Made by a program: the position numbers and the translations under genes. Below the pieces are notes generated by a model that had not been told where the DNA came from, did not search any database, and saw only the letters and a list, made by a program, of their open reading frames with translations. DNA of 64,000 nt from Flavobacterium pallidum (GTDB taxonomy: Bacteria > Bacteroidota > Bacteroidia > Flavobacteriales > Flavobacteriaceae), in assembly GCF_003097535.1 (NCBI RefSeq), contig NZ_CP029187.1, positions 310,001-374,000 of the forward strand, written 5' to 3'. Below are positions 18,030 to 27,890 of this stretch, piece after piece; position 1 is the stretch's first letter; each line of letters opens with the position of its first letter.

Positions 18030-18305
18030 ATGGCTTTAAACATTAAACCACTATCGGATCGCGTGCTGATTGAGCCTGTAGCCGCAGAAACACAAACGGC
18101 ATCAGGGATTTTCATTCCGGACACTGCAAAGGAAAAACCACAAAAAGGAACAGTCGTAGCTGTAGGCAACGGCACTTTGGAACACGCCATGACCGTGAAG
18201 GTTGGAGACACGGTATTGTACGGTAAATATGCCGGCACCGAATTGAAATTCGAAGGAAAAGATTATCTCATCATGCGTGAAGACGACATTCTGGCAATTA
18301 TCTAA
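18030..18305 (+). CDS. groES: Co-chaperonin GroES
   Basis: A 91-residue GroES. It starts [16 protein letters not shown], carries the mobile-loop region ([20 protein letters not shown]) and ends with [17 protein letters not shown]. It caps the GroEL chamber during protein folding. ATG 18030 gives the exact family length; the longer frame would include the secG terminator. It is 21 bases before groEL, forming the groESL operon. Confidence 0.98.
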   Translation: MALNIKPLSDRVLIEPVAAETQTASGIFIPDTAKEKPQKGTVVAVGNGTLEHAMTVKVGDTVLYGKYAGTELKFEGKDYLIMREDDILAII

Positions 18306-18308
18306 TAA

Positions 18309-19958
<1,650 letters not shown>

Positions 19959-19980
19959 TTCTCGTCTTCATTTTATATAA

Positions 19981-20012
19981 AAGAGCGCCTGATTTGGGCG
20001 CTCTTTTTTTTT
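19981..20012 (+). terminator. Intrinsic terminator after groEL
   Basis: A perfect AGAGCGCC/GGCGCTCT stem (19982-19989 and 19997-20004) with a 7-base loop is followed by nine T. Confidence 0.9.
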
Positions 20013-20078
20013 GTGCTTTTTTGTAAAATATTTCACTTTATCTGTTAAATTTATCGGTATAAATATTAAACCAATACC

Positions 20079-22436
20079 ATGAAAAAATTTATCCGCCAAT
20101 CCATCCTGACCTTTATTTGCCTCATTTCGCTCCTATCCTTTTCGCAAACCGATTCTACAAAGCAGGAAATCTCCTCGCGTTTCACGGATTACTTCAGGCT
20201 TTACAGGGAAAGCATTCACGTGCAACTCGACAAGGATCTGTTCCTGTCTGACGAACAAATCTGGTTTAAGGGCTATGTCATGAACCGGAAAACAAAAACC
20301 CCATTCTTACTGACAACTAATGTTTTCGCAGTTTTGACAGACCAACAAGGCAACAAGATGGAGGAACAGCTGGTTTTTGCGAGTGGCGGTTCTTTTTCTG
20401 GGAATATAAAATTGGGTAAACAGTATGCTTCAGGGAATTATTACCTGCAGTTTTATACGAACTGGATGAACAATTTCAATGAAGATGAATCGTCGGTTTA
20501 CAAAATTACGATCGTCAATACGCAACAACCGCTGCTCCCTTCTGACAAACCGGATTATTCCAAAATCAACATCGACCTTACTCCTCAGGGAGGCGAGAAT
20601 ATGATCATGGGCGTAAAAAATGTCGTCGGCATCAGGCTAACCGATTGTTACGGAGCACCTGTTCCCGTGACCGAAGGGTATATTACAGATGCAAACGGGA
20701 ACCAAATCATGAGAATTTCAGTCAACAGGTTCGGTTATGGAAAGTTTGACATTATCCCCGAAACCGGGACATACAAAGCCGTCTTTACCATAAACAACCA
20801 AACATTCAGCGCGCCACTCCCGGCAGCCCAGCAAAACGGCATCGCAATTGACGTAAATAATTATGCCGCACCCGACAGAACATATCTTACGATCAATGCA
20901 AATGCAGGGTATGTTAATGCACTTCCTGGCAAAAAACTCTTTGTCAGCGTAAACCAGGACGAAAAAGCGGTGGTTTTTGAGATGGATTTTAAAAATGGCC
21001 TGTCGGAACAAAAGCTTGTTTTCATGAATGACAACCTGTCGGATGGTGTAAATACCGTCACTGTTTTCGATGCTAATAAAAATGCACTTGCCCAACGGTT
21101 GGTTTTTAAAAAACCTTCAGACATATTTACATCCATCATCACGCCTTCAGGCAAATCCAACCATTTCATCGGTAAGACAGATTTTGCGAAAGCGAACCTG
21201 AGCATTTCTGTGTTGCCGGAAAATTCCCTTGCAGATAAAGGGCATTCCGATTTATATGCTTCGCTTTTAATCAATCCCTACCTGGCTGAAAATGTAACTA
21301 ACGCGCATTATTATCTCGACCAGAACTCAAAAACGCGGCTTTATGAATTGGACCTATTGCTTCTGAATCAAAAAAAAATGAAATACCCGTGGAAATCGAT
21401 CGAAGGCGGTTCACCCACGCGCAATTATGACTTTGACTACGGGCTGACCATCAAGGGTACTTTAAACCAAAAACAGGGCAACATCAACAAATATATGATG
21501 AAGCTGTTTTCACTTTTTGCAGGTATCAGGGAAATGGCTGAAATCGACAGCAACAATGAGTTTTACTTTAAAAACCTTGTCGCTCCTGATGGCGCTCAGG
21601 CGAGCATTTCATTTGTAAAAGCCCCGGAGCTGAGCAATGCGCTGCCGGCAAAAATGACCTTAAAAGTGATCAATGCCACCCGCAGTTTCCGTTTTCCATA
21701 TCACGCCACAGCGGAATGCACCCCCATACTGGAACCTATTGACCTGATTTTTCCAGATTTTAATGAAAAGGACATCATCCATCTTGATGAGGTGAAAGTG
21801 GACAACAAAAACAAGCTTACAAGGCAAATGGGTTATGGAAACGGATTGCTCACAGGTTACAAAATCACGGCAGAAAACAATGGTCTTGACGTGCTGAATT
21901 TTATCCGCAACCATGGTTTCGACGTGGAAAAGCGTTTGAATAGGGTCAATATTTACGGACGATCACGGACTACTATCAACGGACAAAGGAACCAGCCTGT
22001 CGTATACCTTGACAATTTCAGGATGATGGATTTTGACGAACTTGACGGAATGCGGATGGACGATATCGATGAAATTTACATCAATGCGCAGGCCATTGTT
22101 TCTTCTGTCAACAATAACATCGGGGTAATTAAAATTTATCGGAAGAAAATCAGCCAATACCCAAGCAAAGACCCCAAAACCAACGTCGTAGATTTCAGGA
22201 TGGAAGGCTACCAGATGATACGGCCATTTGTGAATGCGGATTATTCGGACAAATCAGATGCCGGATTCGATAATTTCGGGATTGTGCATTGGATGCCAAA
22301 TATTGTAGCTGATGATTTCGGCGGATTTACATTCCAATTGCCACCCACAGGAAAACGCAATGTAAAATTACTGATTGAAGGCATGACGCCGGAAGGCATG
22401 CTGATTTCGGAAATAAAAGTAATATCGGTCAATTAA
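20079..22436 (+). CDS. Large exported protein with MG2-like and plug-like domains
   Basis: A 785-residue protein with a signal peptide (about 1-22, ending SFSQ). After it comes a macroglobulin-like strand pattern, IHVQLDKDLFLSDEQIWFKG (about residues 47-66), a signature of the MG2-like domains of large Bacteroidetes surface proteins. The C-terminal third has VVYLDNFRMMDFDELDGM and DIDEIYI, reminiscent of a TonB-receptor plug, but no beta-barrel follows. It is probably periplasmic or attached to the outer membrane. It is a single-gene unit between two terminators. I know of no demonstrated role for the family. Confidence 0.7.
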   Translation: MKKFIRQSILTFICLISLLSFSQTDSTKQEISSRFTDYFRLYRESIHVQLDKDLFLSDEQIWFKGYVMNRKTKTPFLLTTNVFAVLTDQQGNKMEEQLVFASGGSFSGNIKLGKQYASGNYYLQFYTNWMNNFNEDESSVYKITIVNTQQPLLPSDKPDYSKINIDLTPQGGENMIMGVKNVVGIRLTDCYGAPVPVTEGYITDANGNQIMRISVNRFGYGKFDIIPETGTYKAVFTINNQTFSAPLPAAQQNGIAIDVNNYAAPDRTYLTINANAGYVNALPGKKLFVSVNQDEKAVVFEMDFKNGLSEQKLVFMNDNLSDGVNTVTVFDANKNALAQRLVFKKPSDIFTSIITPSGKSNHFIGKTDFAKANLSISVLPENSLADKGHSDLYASLLINPYLAENVTNAHYYLDQNSKTRLYELDLLLLNQKKMKYPWKSIEGGSPTRNYDFDYGLTIKGTLNQKQGNINKYMMKLFSLFAGIREMAEIDSNNEFYFKNLVAPDGAQASISFVKAPELSNALPAKMTLKVINATRSFRFPYHATAECTPILEPIDLIFPDFNEKDIIHLDEVKVDNKNKLTRQMGYGNGLLTGYKITAENNGLDVLNFIRNHGFDVEKRLNRVNIYGRSRTTINGQRNQPVVYLDNFRMMDFDELDGMRMDDIDEIYINAQAIVSSVNNNIGVIKIYRKKISQYPSKDPKTNVVDFRMEGYQMIRPFVNADYSDKSDAGFDNFGIVHWMPNIVADDFGGFTFQLPPTGKRNVKLLIEGMTPEGMLISEIKVISVN

Positions 22437-22463
22437 AAAAGCCGGCTTAGAAACCGGCTTTTT
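22435..22463. terminator. Bidirectional terminator between convergent genes
   Basis: An AAAGCCGG/CCGGCTTT stem with an 8-base loop has A residues before it and T residues after it, so it can act on both strands: after the large exported protein and after the DedA gene. Confidence 0.85.
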
Positions 22464-22464
22464 G

Positions 22465-23181
22465 TTATTCCTCTGAAGGGGTAACTGTTTTTTTTCCAAA
22501 TTTGTAAATGACCGGAATGATTGTAATCCCAACCAGACCGATGATGATCAATTCGATGTGGTCCTTGAGGTCAATCTGGTAGCTTTCCTTTAAAAACTTA
22601 TACAGGTAATTTCCTGCAAAGATTAAGGTATAAGACCATAAGAAAGAACTTATGATATTATAAAACATGAATTTCTTTTTATCCATGGCGACGATTCCTG
22701 CCACAATAGGCGCGAATGTCCTGAAAATCGGAAGGAAACGTGAAAAGATAATCGCGCGCCCGCCATGTTTTTCAAAGAAATCTTTGGACTGGATCAGGTA
22801 TTTTTTCTTAAACCAAAAACTGTCCTGCTTGTTATATAAGTAGCTTCCGCTTTTGGAACCAAACCAGTACCCGACAATATTCCCTAAAATCCCAGCGATG
22901 GCAACGAATGTGGAAAGTGCCATGACATTCAAAAATGCACTATCGGCATGAAACATCTGGTCAACCAATCCAGGTATATATACCCCATCCTGGTAATATC
23001 CGGTGGCGTAAATCCCAGCCAAAAACAACAGGCTGTCACCCGGAAGGAAGAAACCCGCAAACAAACCCGTTTCAGCAAAAATGATGAACAAAACTACCCA
23101 TAAACCTACATGCACCCCCCCCACTTCCAGATTGATATAAAATTCGGGGTTGATTAAATTCTTCCAGTCAAAATCAGCCAT
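22465..23181 (-). CDS. DedA family membrane protein
   Basis: A 238-residue polytopic protein of the DedA/SNARE-associated family, linked in other bacteria to recycling of undecaprenyl phosphate or other lipids and to envelope homeostasis. Landmarks are ETGLFAGFFLPGDSLLFLAG, NIVGYWFGSKSG and the conserved FEKHGGRAIIFSRFLPIFRTFAPIVAG. Four to five membrane segments are visible. It is a short stand-alone unit closed by a bidirectional terminator. Confidence 0.9.
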   Translation of the reverse strand: MADFDWKNLINPEFYINLEVGGVHVGLWVVLFIIFAETGLFAGFFLPGDSLLFLAGIYATGYYQDGVYIPGLVDQMFHADSAFLNVMALSTFVAIAGILGNIVGYWFGSKSGSYLYNKQDSFWFKKKYLIQSKDFFEKHGGRAIIFSRFLPIFRTFAPIVAGIVAMDKKKFMFYNIISSFLWSYTLIFAGNYLYKFLKESYQIDLKDHIELIIIGLVGITIIPVIYKFGKKTVTPSEE

Positions 23182-23290
23182 GTTTTGTATGTTTTAAGGT
23201 AAAATTTGCGTGCGTGAAAGTACGTATTATTTAACGGACGTACAATTTTACGCTTCTTTTTTTGGTTTAATTAACGGTTAAACTGCGTTG

Positions 23291-23629
23291 TTATTTCCGG
23301 TCGTATTTACAGCAGGAATGCAGTTTTTCATAAACTTCGTCCGGCGCTTTTTGGGTTTGCGTGTCGTGGCCGATTTTGGCAACCGCCTTTTCCACATCAG
23401 TAACTGAAGCCTTTTCTTCATTCAATATGACGTTCAATTGATGGCTTTCTATATCCCACACTGCCGATTTTACTCCAGACACACTGAATGCGGCTTTTTC
23501 AATGCGCTTTTTACACTGGTCGCAATTGCCGTTCACTTCGATATTGTACTTTGCATTTTTGTTTTTCTTCTCCTGGGCATGGGCATTTAAGCCGATGGCA
23601 AATAATAAGACGATGATGATATTTTTCAT
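23291..23629 (-). CDS. Exported heavy-metal-associated (HMA) domain protein
   Basis: A 112-residue protein with a signal peptide (ends NAHAQ) and a single HMA fold. The metal-binding motif is GNCDQC (CxxC, about residues 35-38), replacing the usual MxCxxC. A C-terminal CC pair (HSCCKYD) may bind metal too. It is the last gene after the TonB receptor (11-base gap), so it probably acts as a periplasmic metallochaperone in the same transport module; copper is the best guess for this fold. Confidence 0.8.
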   Translation of the reverse strand: MKNIIIVLLFAIGLNAHAQEKKNKNAKYNIEVNGNCDQCKKRIEKAAFSVSGVKSAVWDIESHQLNVILNEEKASVTDVEKAVAKIGHDTQTQKAPDEVYEKLHSCCKYDRK

Positions 23630-23640
23630 AATTGATAAAT

Positions 23641-25662
23641 TTAAGATTTGATTTTAAAACGAAGTCCGGCGTAAAACATCCTGCCAAACACCGGCGCATA
23701 AACAATTGATGTGTCAAAATTCGGGCCAAAAGGCTCCTCACTCCCCAATATGGCTTTCTGCTGCCTGTAATTGCCAAGGTTTTCCCCGCCGATGTAAATT
23801 TCAAGAGCCTGCGAAAACACTTTCGTAACCTGGGCATTCATCAGCGAAAAGGCCGGTGAGAAATCCGGAAGCTGTTCTGAAACAGGATTTGTCCCGGTAA
23901 ACGGAAGGCGTTGTTTACCCATCCAGTTGTAAGTGTAATCAAATTTCCACAACCCGCCTTTTGCTGTTTTTTTGGTTTCATAAGCGCCGTTCCCGAAAAA
24001 ACGATGCCTTGCCTGCAATGGCCGTTCCGCATTGCCAGAAAGATAATTGGCATTGATGTCATAAAACTTATAAGCGGTCCTGAAATGCAGGTTTTCAATG
24101 ACACCGAAATTGAATTCGACCTGAAGGCTGTTCGCAGTGGATTTTCCGCCATAAAACGAAACCTGCTGCGGACTACCATACAAATCCACGATCGCCTGGT
24201 TGCTGAAATCGGTGCGGAAGAAATCAAAGCCTGCATCGGCGGCATGCCCGAAAAGAAAGAATTGCTGTGAAAAACTCAGCCCGTAATTCCATGCGATTTC
24301 CGGATCCAGACCATAAATTCTCCCAGCCGTATTCAAAATATTGAATGACCTCGAACTCGCAAAAAGCTGTTGGTTTTCTGCAAAAATATTAGCGGCGCGT
24401 TTTCCCCTTCCTCCGGAAATCCTGAAAACGCCTTTCTCCCAAGGGTTGTAACGCACATGGATCCTCGGGGTAAAGAAAGCGCCCAAACGGTTGTGTTTGT
24501 CGAATCTTGCTCCGGCCACTACACTGAAATCATCCGTATTGTCATAACTATATTCAAAGAAAGCCCCGGCTGAATTGTCAATCCGGTCAAAATCCCCATT
24601 GAGGTCCGGAACCAAAACATCTTCGCGGTAACGGTCGTAAGTGAAGTTAAGCCCGGTAGCAAATTTGTGTTTTGTATTGTTGATGATCGAATTGAAAATC
24701 AGGTTCGAATAATAACTGTCCTGCCGGATGTTGTATTGGTTTAAACCGAAATAAGATTCCTGGTCATGGCTGTTAAATGCATTCTGGAAACCGATGCTTT
24801 GAAACGGCATCTCCGGAAAAACATACCCGACTTTCGCGGACAAATCTAACCTGCGGGTATTGATTTCAGAGCCCCAGAAATTTGTCGTTCCGCGGTCCCG
24901 ACTTTTGTCAAATCCCGTTTCGCCGGTCTGCTTTTCATCATCCATAAACCTGAAATTGATGAAACTGACCCAGCCTTTTTCAGCATTATTATATTGCCAG
25001 CGGTTTAAAATGTTGACTTGCTGCCCGACCGGATTGTCAAGAAAACCGTCATCGTTCATGTCATTCTTTGACACGCGCGCATTGCCATGGATGAAAAGGC
25101 TTGACGACCATTTATCGGAAATTTTCCGGTTGAAATGCGTGTTGACTTCAAAACGGCTGTCGGTCGAGCCATACCCATTTAAGAAAAAAGGGATGTCGCT
25201 CAGCGGCTTTATCAATTCGGTATTGATTTGTCCAGAAATGCTTTCATAACCGTTCACGACGGAGCCGGCACCTTTTGTAATCTGTATGCTTTCCACCCAG
25301 GTCCCCGGTGTAAATGACAAGCCGTAAGCCTGTGAAGCGCCGCGTACGGAAGGGATATTTTCCTCAGTAATCATCAGGTAAGGACTGGTAAGCCCGAGCA
25401 TGCGGATTTGTTTGGTCCCGGTGAGCGCATCCGGGAAATTCACGTCAATCGACGGATTGGTTTCGAAACTCTCGGCGAGATTGCAGCAGGCAGCCTTCAA
25501 AAGTTCCTTTCCTGTGAGCGTAATGACGTTGGCAGTAGTACGCTGTGATTTTTTTAAGCCTTTGTCTCTGACCTCAATTTTTACCTCTTGTAGCGTATCG
25601 GCTTCCTGGGCCATGGTAAAAACAGGAATCAGCAGCAAAAGCAATCTGACTATTTTATGCAT
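23641..25662 (-). CDS. TonB-dependent outer-membrane receptor, probably metal-related
   Basis: A 673-residue TonB-dependent receptor with signal peptide, an N-terminal plug (ITLTGKELLKAACCNLAESF, LMITEENIPSVRG, VESIQITKGAGSVVNGYESI) and a C-terminal beta-barrel ending with YAGLRFKIKS. No carboxypeptidase-like N-terminal domain and no SusD partner, so it is not a SusC-type glycan importer. It is flanked by an HYC_CC_PP protein and an HMA protein, the usual flavobacterial set for uptake or handling of a metal, most likely copper. The cysteine pair AACCN in the plug is conspicuous. The 5' leader holds a large palindrome. Confidence 0.88.
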   Translation of the reverse strand: MHKIVRLLLLLIPVFTMAQEADTLQEVKIEVRDKGLKKSQRTTANVITLTGKELLKAACCNLAESFETNPSIDVNFPDALTGTKQIRMLGLTSPYLMITEENIPSVRGASQAYGLSFTPGTWVESIQITKGAGSVVNGYESISGQINTELIKPLSDIPFFLNGYGSTDSRFEVNTHFNRKISDKWSSSLFIHGNARVSKNDMNDDGFLDNPVGQQVNILNRWQYNNAEKGWVSFINFRFMDDEKQTGETGFDKSRDRGTTNFWGSEINTRRLDLSAKVGYVFPEMPFQSIGFQNAFNSHDQESYFGLNQYNIRQDSYYSNLIFNSIINNTKHKFATGLNFTYDRYREDVLVPDLNGDFDRIDNSAGAFFEYSYDNTDDFSVVAGARFDKHNRLGAFFTPRIHVRYNPWEKGVFRISGGRGKRAANIFAENQQLFASSRSFNILNTAGRIYGLDPEIAWNYGLSFSQQFFLFGHAADAGFDFFRTDFSNQAIVDLYGSPQQVSFYGGKSTANSLQVEFNFGVIENLHFRTAYKFYDINANYLSGNAERPLQARHRFFGNGAYETKKTAKGGLWKFDYTYNWMGKQRLPFTGTNPVSEQLPDFSPAFSLMNAQVTKVFSQALEIYIGGENLGNYRQQKAILGSEEPFGPNFDTSIVYAPVFGRMFYAGLRFKIKS

Positions 25663-25670
25663 AAAATGAG

Positions 25671-25720
25671 TTTTAATGTTCGTAAATAACTATCGTAAAA
25701 CGATCAATCGAACATTAAAA
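25671..25720. promoter_or_regulatory. Nested palindrome in the leader of the TonB receptor gene
   Basis: A perfect 12-base inverted repeat (arms 25671-25682 and 25709-25720) encloses a smaller one, ATCGT-AAA-ACGAT (25692-25704). The whole element fills the 58 bases between the HYC_CC_PP stop codon and the receptor start. The inner dyad has the size of an ArsR-type metal-sensor operator; the outer arms could instead fold as an RNA hairpin. Which is used is not known. Confidence 0.55.
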
Positions 25721-26149
25721 TCAGGCGTAAAGGATATAGTGGGAATACAGCCGGTAAAGCGGCGGGGAATGGGCATCGCAATAATAGCGGATGGTCTCTT
25801 TATTGCTGCGGAAGGCGATTCGTTTTTCAAAAAAAGCATCCGGATTGTACCGTTCCGGAAGTGCCGCTGTAAATTGGAAAGAGGCATTTTTTACGATACC
25901 GTTATCCGATTTGGACTTTAAGGTTACTTTCTTGTCTGAACAGCATTTTTTATGTTTTTCAGCCAGTTTTTGGGCACAGCAGGCTTTGCCTACCACCTTT
26001 TTTTCCATCTCACAAACCTTTCCGGAATGAAATACTGATGAAACGGCTGCTACTTTCCCTTCACAAAAATGTACACTGAAAGCCAGCCCTGCGTTGGAAA
26101 ACAACACCAAGATGGCAAGCATTAAACAGGTACACTTTTTAAACTTCAT
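25721..26149 (-). CDS. HYC_CC_PP family small exported protein
   Basis: A 142-residue protein with a signal peptide (MKFKKCTCLMLAILVLFSNA). It shows the features that name the family: HFCEGK near the mature start, CC pairs at ACCAQK and KKCCSDK, and an HSPPL (PP) near the C-terminus. The family is found beside TonB receptors and HMA proteins in Bacteroidetes and is likely to bind metal through cysteine and histidine. ATG 26149 is chosen over an earlier start because it gives a normal signal peptide. Its promoter-like element ends only four bases before this ATG. Confidence 0.82.
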   Translation of the reverse strand: MKFKKCTCLMLAILVLFSNAGLAFSVHFCEGKVAAVSSVFHSGKVCEMEKKVVGKACCAQKLAEKHKKCCSDKKVTLKSKSDNGIVKNASFQFTAALPERYNPDAFFEKRIAFRSNKETIRYYCDAHSPPLYRLYSHYILYA

Positions 26150-26153
26150 TTTG

Positions 26154-26187
26154 CAAAAGTATTTAAAAACCCATGACATTTCCCCAA
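26154..26187 (-). promoter_or_regulatory. Candidate promoter of the metal module
   Basis: On the minus strand TTG (26187-26185), a 23-base spacer and TACTTTTG (26161-26154) fit the flavobacterial consensus at its long-spacer limit. It lies directly before the HYC_CC_PP start codon, so the transcript would have almost no leader. Confidence 0.45.
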
Positions 26188-26194
26188 CAGAATG

Positions 26195-26644
26195 TTATTT
26201 TTTGGCAACATGCTCCTGGTAATAAAAAGCCGGAATGAATAAGATCACGAAAATCGGCTGGATTAAAAAACGCCTTACGTAAAACAATTCGAGTGTGCTG
26301 TTTGTGCCGAAACCATACACGATGACAAAAAAAGTCATCATCAGCACGAGGAAGAAAATGAGGTACAACAGCGCAGAAAATTTCACCAATCCCTTTTCTT
26401 TAAAAGCGACATAAATCAGTGCCAATGAAATTATCGTATTGAGCAGGTATCGAAAAAAAAGGCTGAAAGAAAGCCTGGCCACATCAAATCCAGGCAACGG
26501 TTTTCCCGTAAACTCACTTTTGAAAAAACGAAGGAACGGATCGTAAAACAATTTCGTTTCAAATATTCTGACCAGCGCCAACAGGCAAACCAACCCGATG
26601 AATGCAAGCGCCCTTAATTTATGTGCGAGGAGTTTTTTTAGCAT
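26195..26644 (-). CDS. Exosortase F-associated membrane protein
   Basis: A 149-residue membrane protein with about four hydrophobic segments (about 11-25, 55-80, 88-112, 130-143). It fits the exosortase F system-associated family, always found with exosortase F in flavobacteria. Conserved-looking polar residues (VRIFETKLFYDPF near residue 30; RRFLIQP near 128) lie between helices. ATG 26644 is chosen; it overlaps the end of xrtF by 26 bases, so the two are translationally coupled. The role is presumably as a partner in sorting or processing substrates at the cell envelope. Confidence 0.82.
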   Translation of the reverse strand: MLKKLLAHKLRALAFIGLVCLLALVRIFETKLFYDPFLRFFKSEFTGKPLPGFDVARLSFSLFFRYLLNTIISLALIYVAFKEKGLVKFSALLYLIFFLVLMMTFFVIVYGFGTNSTLELFYVRRFLIQPIFVILFIPAFYYQEHVAKK

Positions 26645-27176
26645 AAAATGAATATTTATTGATCCAAAGCACCCAAAGCCCAAACACGACACCATATATA
26701 AACAAAGGAAAAATCACATCGTGCAGCAATCCTTTATACTGCGGGTATTTCTCCATCGCGACGGAAATCAGCCCCACACGGATGACATTCAGCACATGGA
26801 TCAGCAATATACCTGAAATGATAAAAAGGGATGTCCGCAGCCATTTCGAACTGAAAGCGATGATAAAAGCCGCAAACAGAATCATCACGCTCACCGCATT
26901 GCACCCTTCCACGATCCTGGCAATTGAGTGGCCGTCCAGGAATAATTTATACGAAGACTCCCGGGGGTGCGGGTAAATCTCGGCATCGTGCCCGGTCACC
27001 CTTAAAAACCAGACAGTGTTTTCGGAAACCAGTTTAGTAGCGCCATCCGGTTCAAAGCGCGAAGCGTCAAAACTATTGAGGTACAATTGATAAAGGAACA
27101 GCAGCAGGAAATAACTGAACAGGAATTTCCCCAGGAAAATCAAAAAAGGCTTGTACTGCTGCAGGTAGGATTTCAT
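26619..27176 (-). CDS. xrtF: Exosortase family protein XrtF
   Basis: A 185-residue polytopic cysteine transpeptidase of the exosortase/archaeosortase superfamily. The three catalytic residues stand in the expected order: Cys92 (IVEGCNAVS), Arg133 (NVIRVGLI) and His152 (LLHDVIFP). Exosortases cleave C-terminal sorting signals and pass proteins to the envelope. The XrtF type is restricted to flavobacteria and has no well-defined target signal. ATG 27176 is chosen because a TTG at 27191 would lie inside the -7 promoter element. No PEP-CTERM-like protein was noticed in the window. Confidence 0.87.
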   Translation of the reverse strand: MKSYLQQYKPFLIFLGKFLFSYFLLLFLYQLYLNSFDASRFEPDGATKLVSENTVWFLRVTGHDAEIYPHPRESSYKLFLDGHSIARIVEGCNAVSVMILFAAFIIAFSSKWLRTSLFIISGILLIHVLNVIRVGLISVAMEKYPQYKGLLHDVIFPLFIYGVVFGLWVLWINKYSFYAKKTPRT

Positions 27177-27188
27177 AAAAATTTTTAA

Positions 27189-27196
27189 CAAATTTA
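27189..27196 (-). promoter_or_regulatory. Candidate -7 element for xrtF
   Basis: TAAATTTG on the minus strand matches TAnnTTTG and ends 12 bases before the chosen ATG. No matching TTG at -33 was found. Confidence 0.35.
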
Positions 27197-27221
27197 TAAA
27201 AATTAAGTTCTGGCTATGGAT

Positions 27222-27229
27222 TACTTTTG
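27222..27229 (+). promoter_or_regulatory. Candidate -7 element for the GAF/fRMsr gene
   Basis: TACTTTTG matches TAnnTTTG and ends 14 bases before the ATG at 27244. No clear TTG at -33. Confidence 0.45.
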
Positions 27230-27243
27230 TAAAAAACTACAAG

Positions 27244-27705
27244 ATGACTTTCGAGGAATTAAAACCCAAGGTGGCCGATATTTTACATCATACTAATGTG
27301 TTGCTGGAGGACAAACTGCTGCAGGTTTGTCACCTGTTGCGCGACAATATTGATTATTATGACTGGGTCGGGTTTTATTTCCGCAATGGCGATAAGGAAG
27401 AATTGAAGCTTGGCCCTTATGCCGGCGAACCTACAGACCACACTATTATCCCTTTCGGGAAAGGCATCTGCGGGCAGGTAGCGGTCTCGAACCAGAATTT
27501 CGTTGTACCCGATGTCACCGCTCAGGACAATTACATTGCCTGCTCGTTTACGGTAAAGTCAGAAATTGTAATCCCTTTGTTTGTAAAAGGTGAAAATGTC
27601 GGGCAGATCGATATCGATTCCGAAGATTTTGATGCCTTTACAGATGCCGACGAACGATTTTTGGAATATGTCAATCAGGAAGTCGCGAAGTTATTGGAGA
27701 AGTAA
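27244..27705 (+). CDS. GAF domain protein, free methionine-(R)-sulfoxide reductase-like
   Basis: A 153-residue single GAF domain. It has the fRMsr pattern: YYDWVGFYFRNG, LKLGPYAGEPTDHTIIPFGKGICG, VVPDVTAQDNYIACSFTVKSEIVIPLF and GQIDIDSEDFDAF. Cysteines are visible in the GICG and IAC positions that serve catalysis in YebR-type enzymes. It probably repairs free methionine oxidised by reactive oxygen, using thioredoxin. Start and length are normal. It diverges from xrtF. Confidence 0.85.
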   Translation: MTFEELKPKVADILHHTNVLLEDKLLQVCHLLRDNIDYYDWVGFYFRNGDKEELKLGPYAGEPTDHTIIPFGKGICGQVAVSNQNFVVPDVTAQDNYIACSFTVKSEIVIPLFVKGENVGQIDIDSEDFDAFTDADERFLEYVNQEVAKLLEK

Positions 27706-27722
27706 TCAAATTTCAAAAAATC

Positions 27723-27780
27723 AAATTCCAAATTATATCTTGACAGAAAACTGACATGTCCCGTTTGGGTTTTGGAATTT
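27723..27780. repeat. Inverted repeat upstream of rpsO
   Basis: AAATTCCAAA (27723-27732) and its exact complement TTTGGAATTT (27771-27780) flank 38 bases. It lies between the GAF gene stop and the rpsO promoter and may end the upstream transcript or be a small dispersed element. A further copy of the half-site (TTGGAATTT) overlaps the promoter region. Confidence 0.45.
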
Positions 27781-27806
27781 AAAAAGCTGAAATTTATATT
27801 TCAAGA

Positions 27807-27836
27807 TTGGAATTTAAAAAATAAACACTACTTTTG
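27807..27836 (+). promoter_or_regulatory. Promoter of rpsO
   Basis: TTG (27807-27809), a 19-base spacer and TACTTTTG (27829-27836) match the flavobacterial promoter consensus completely. It rules out a start codon at 27834. Confidence 0.8.
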
Positions 27837-27890
27837 CACCCGTATCCGAAAGACGGGTATATACATAAGAATCATTTAAATAATATTGGC

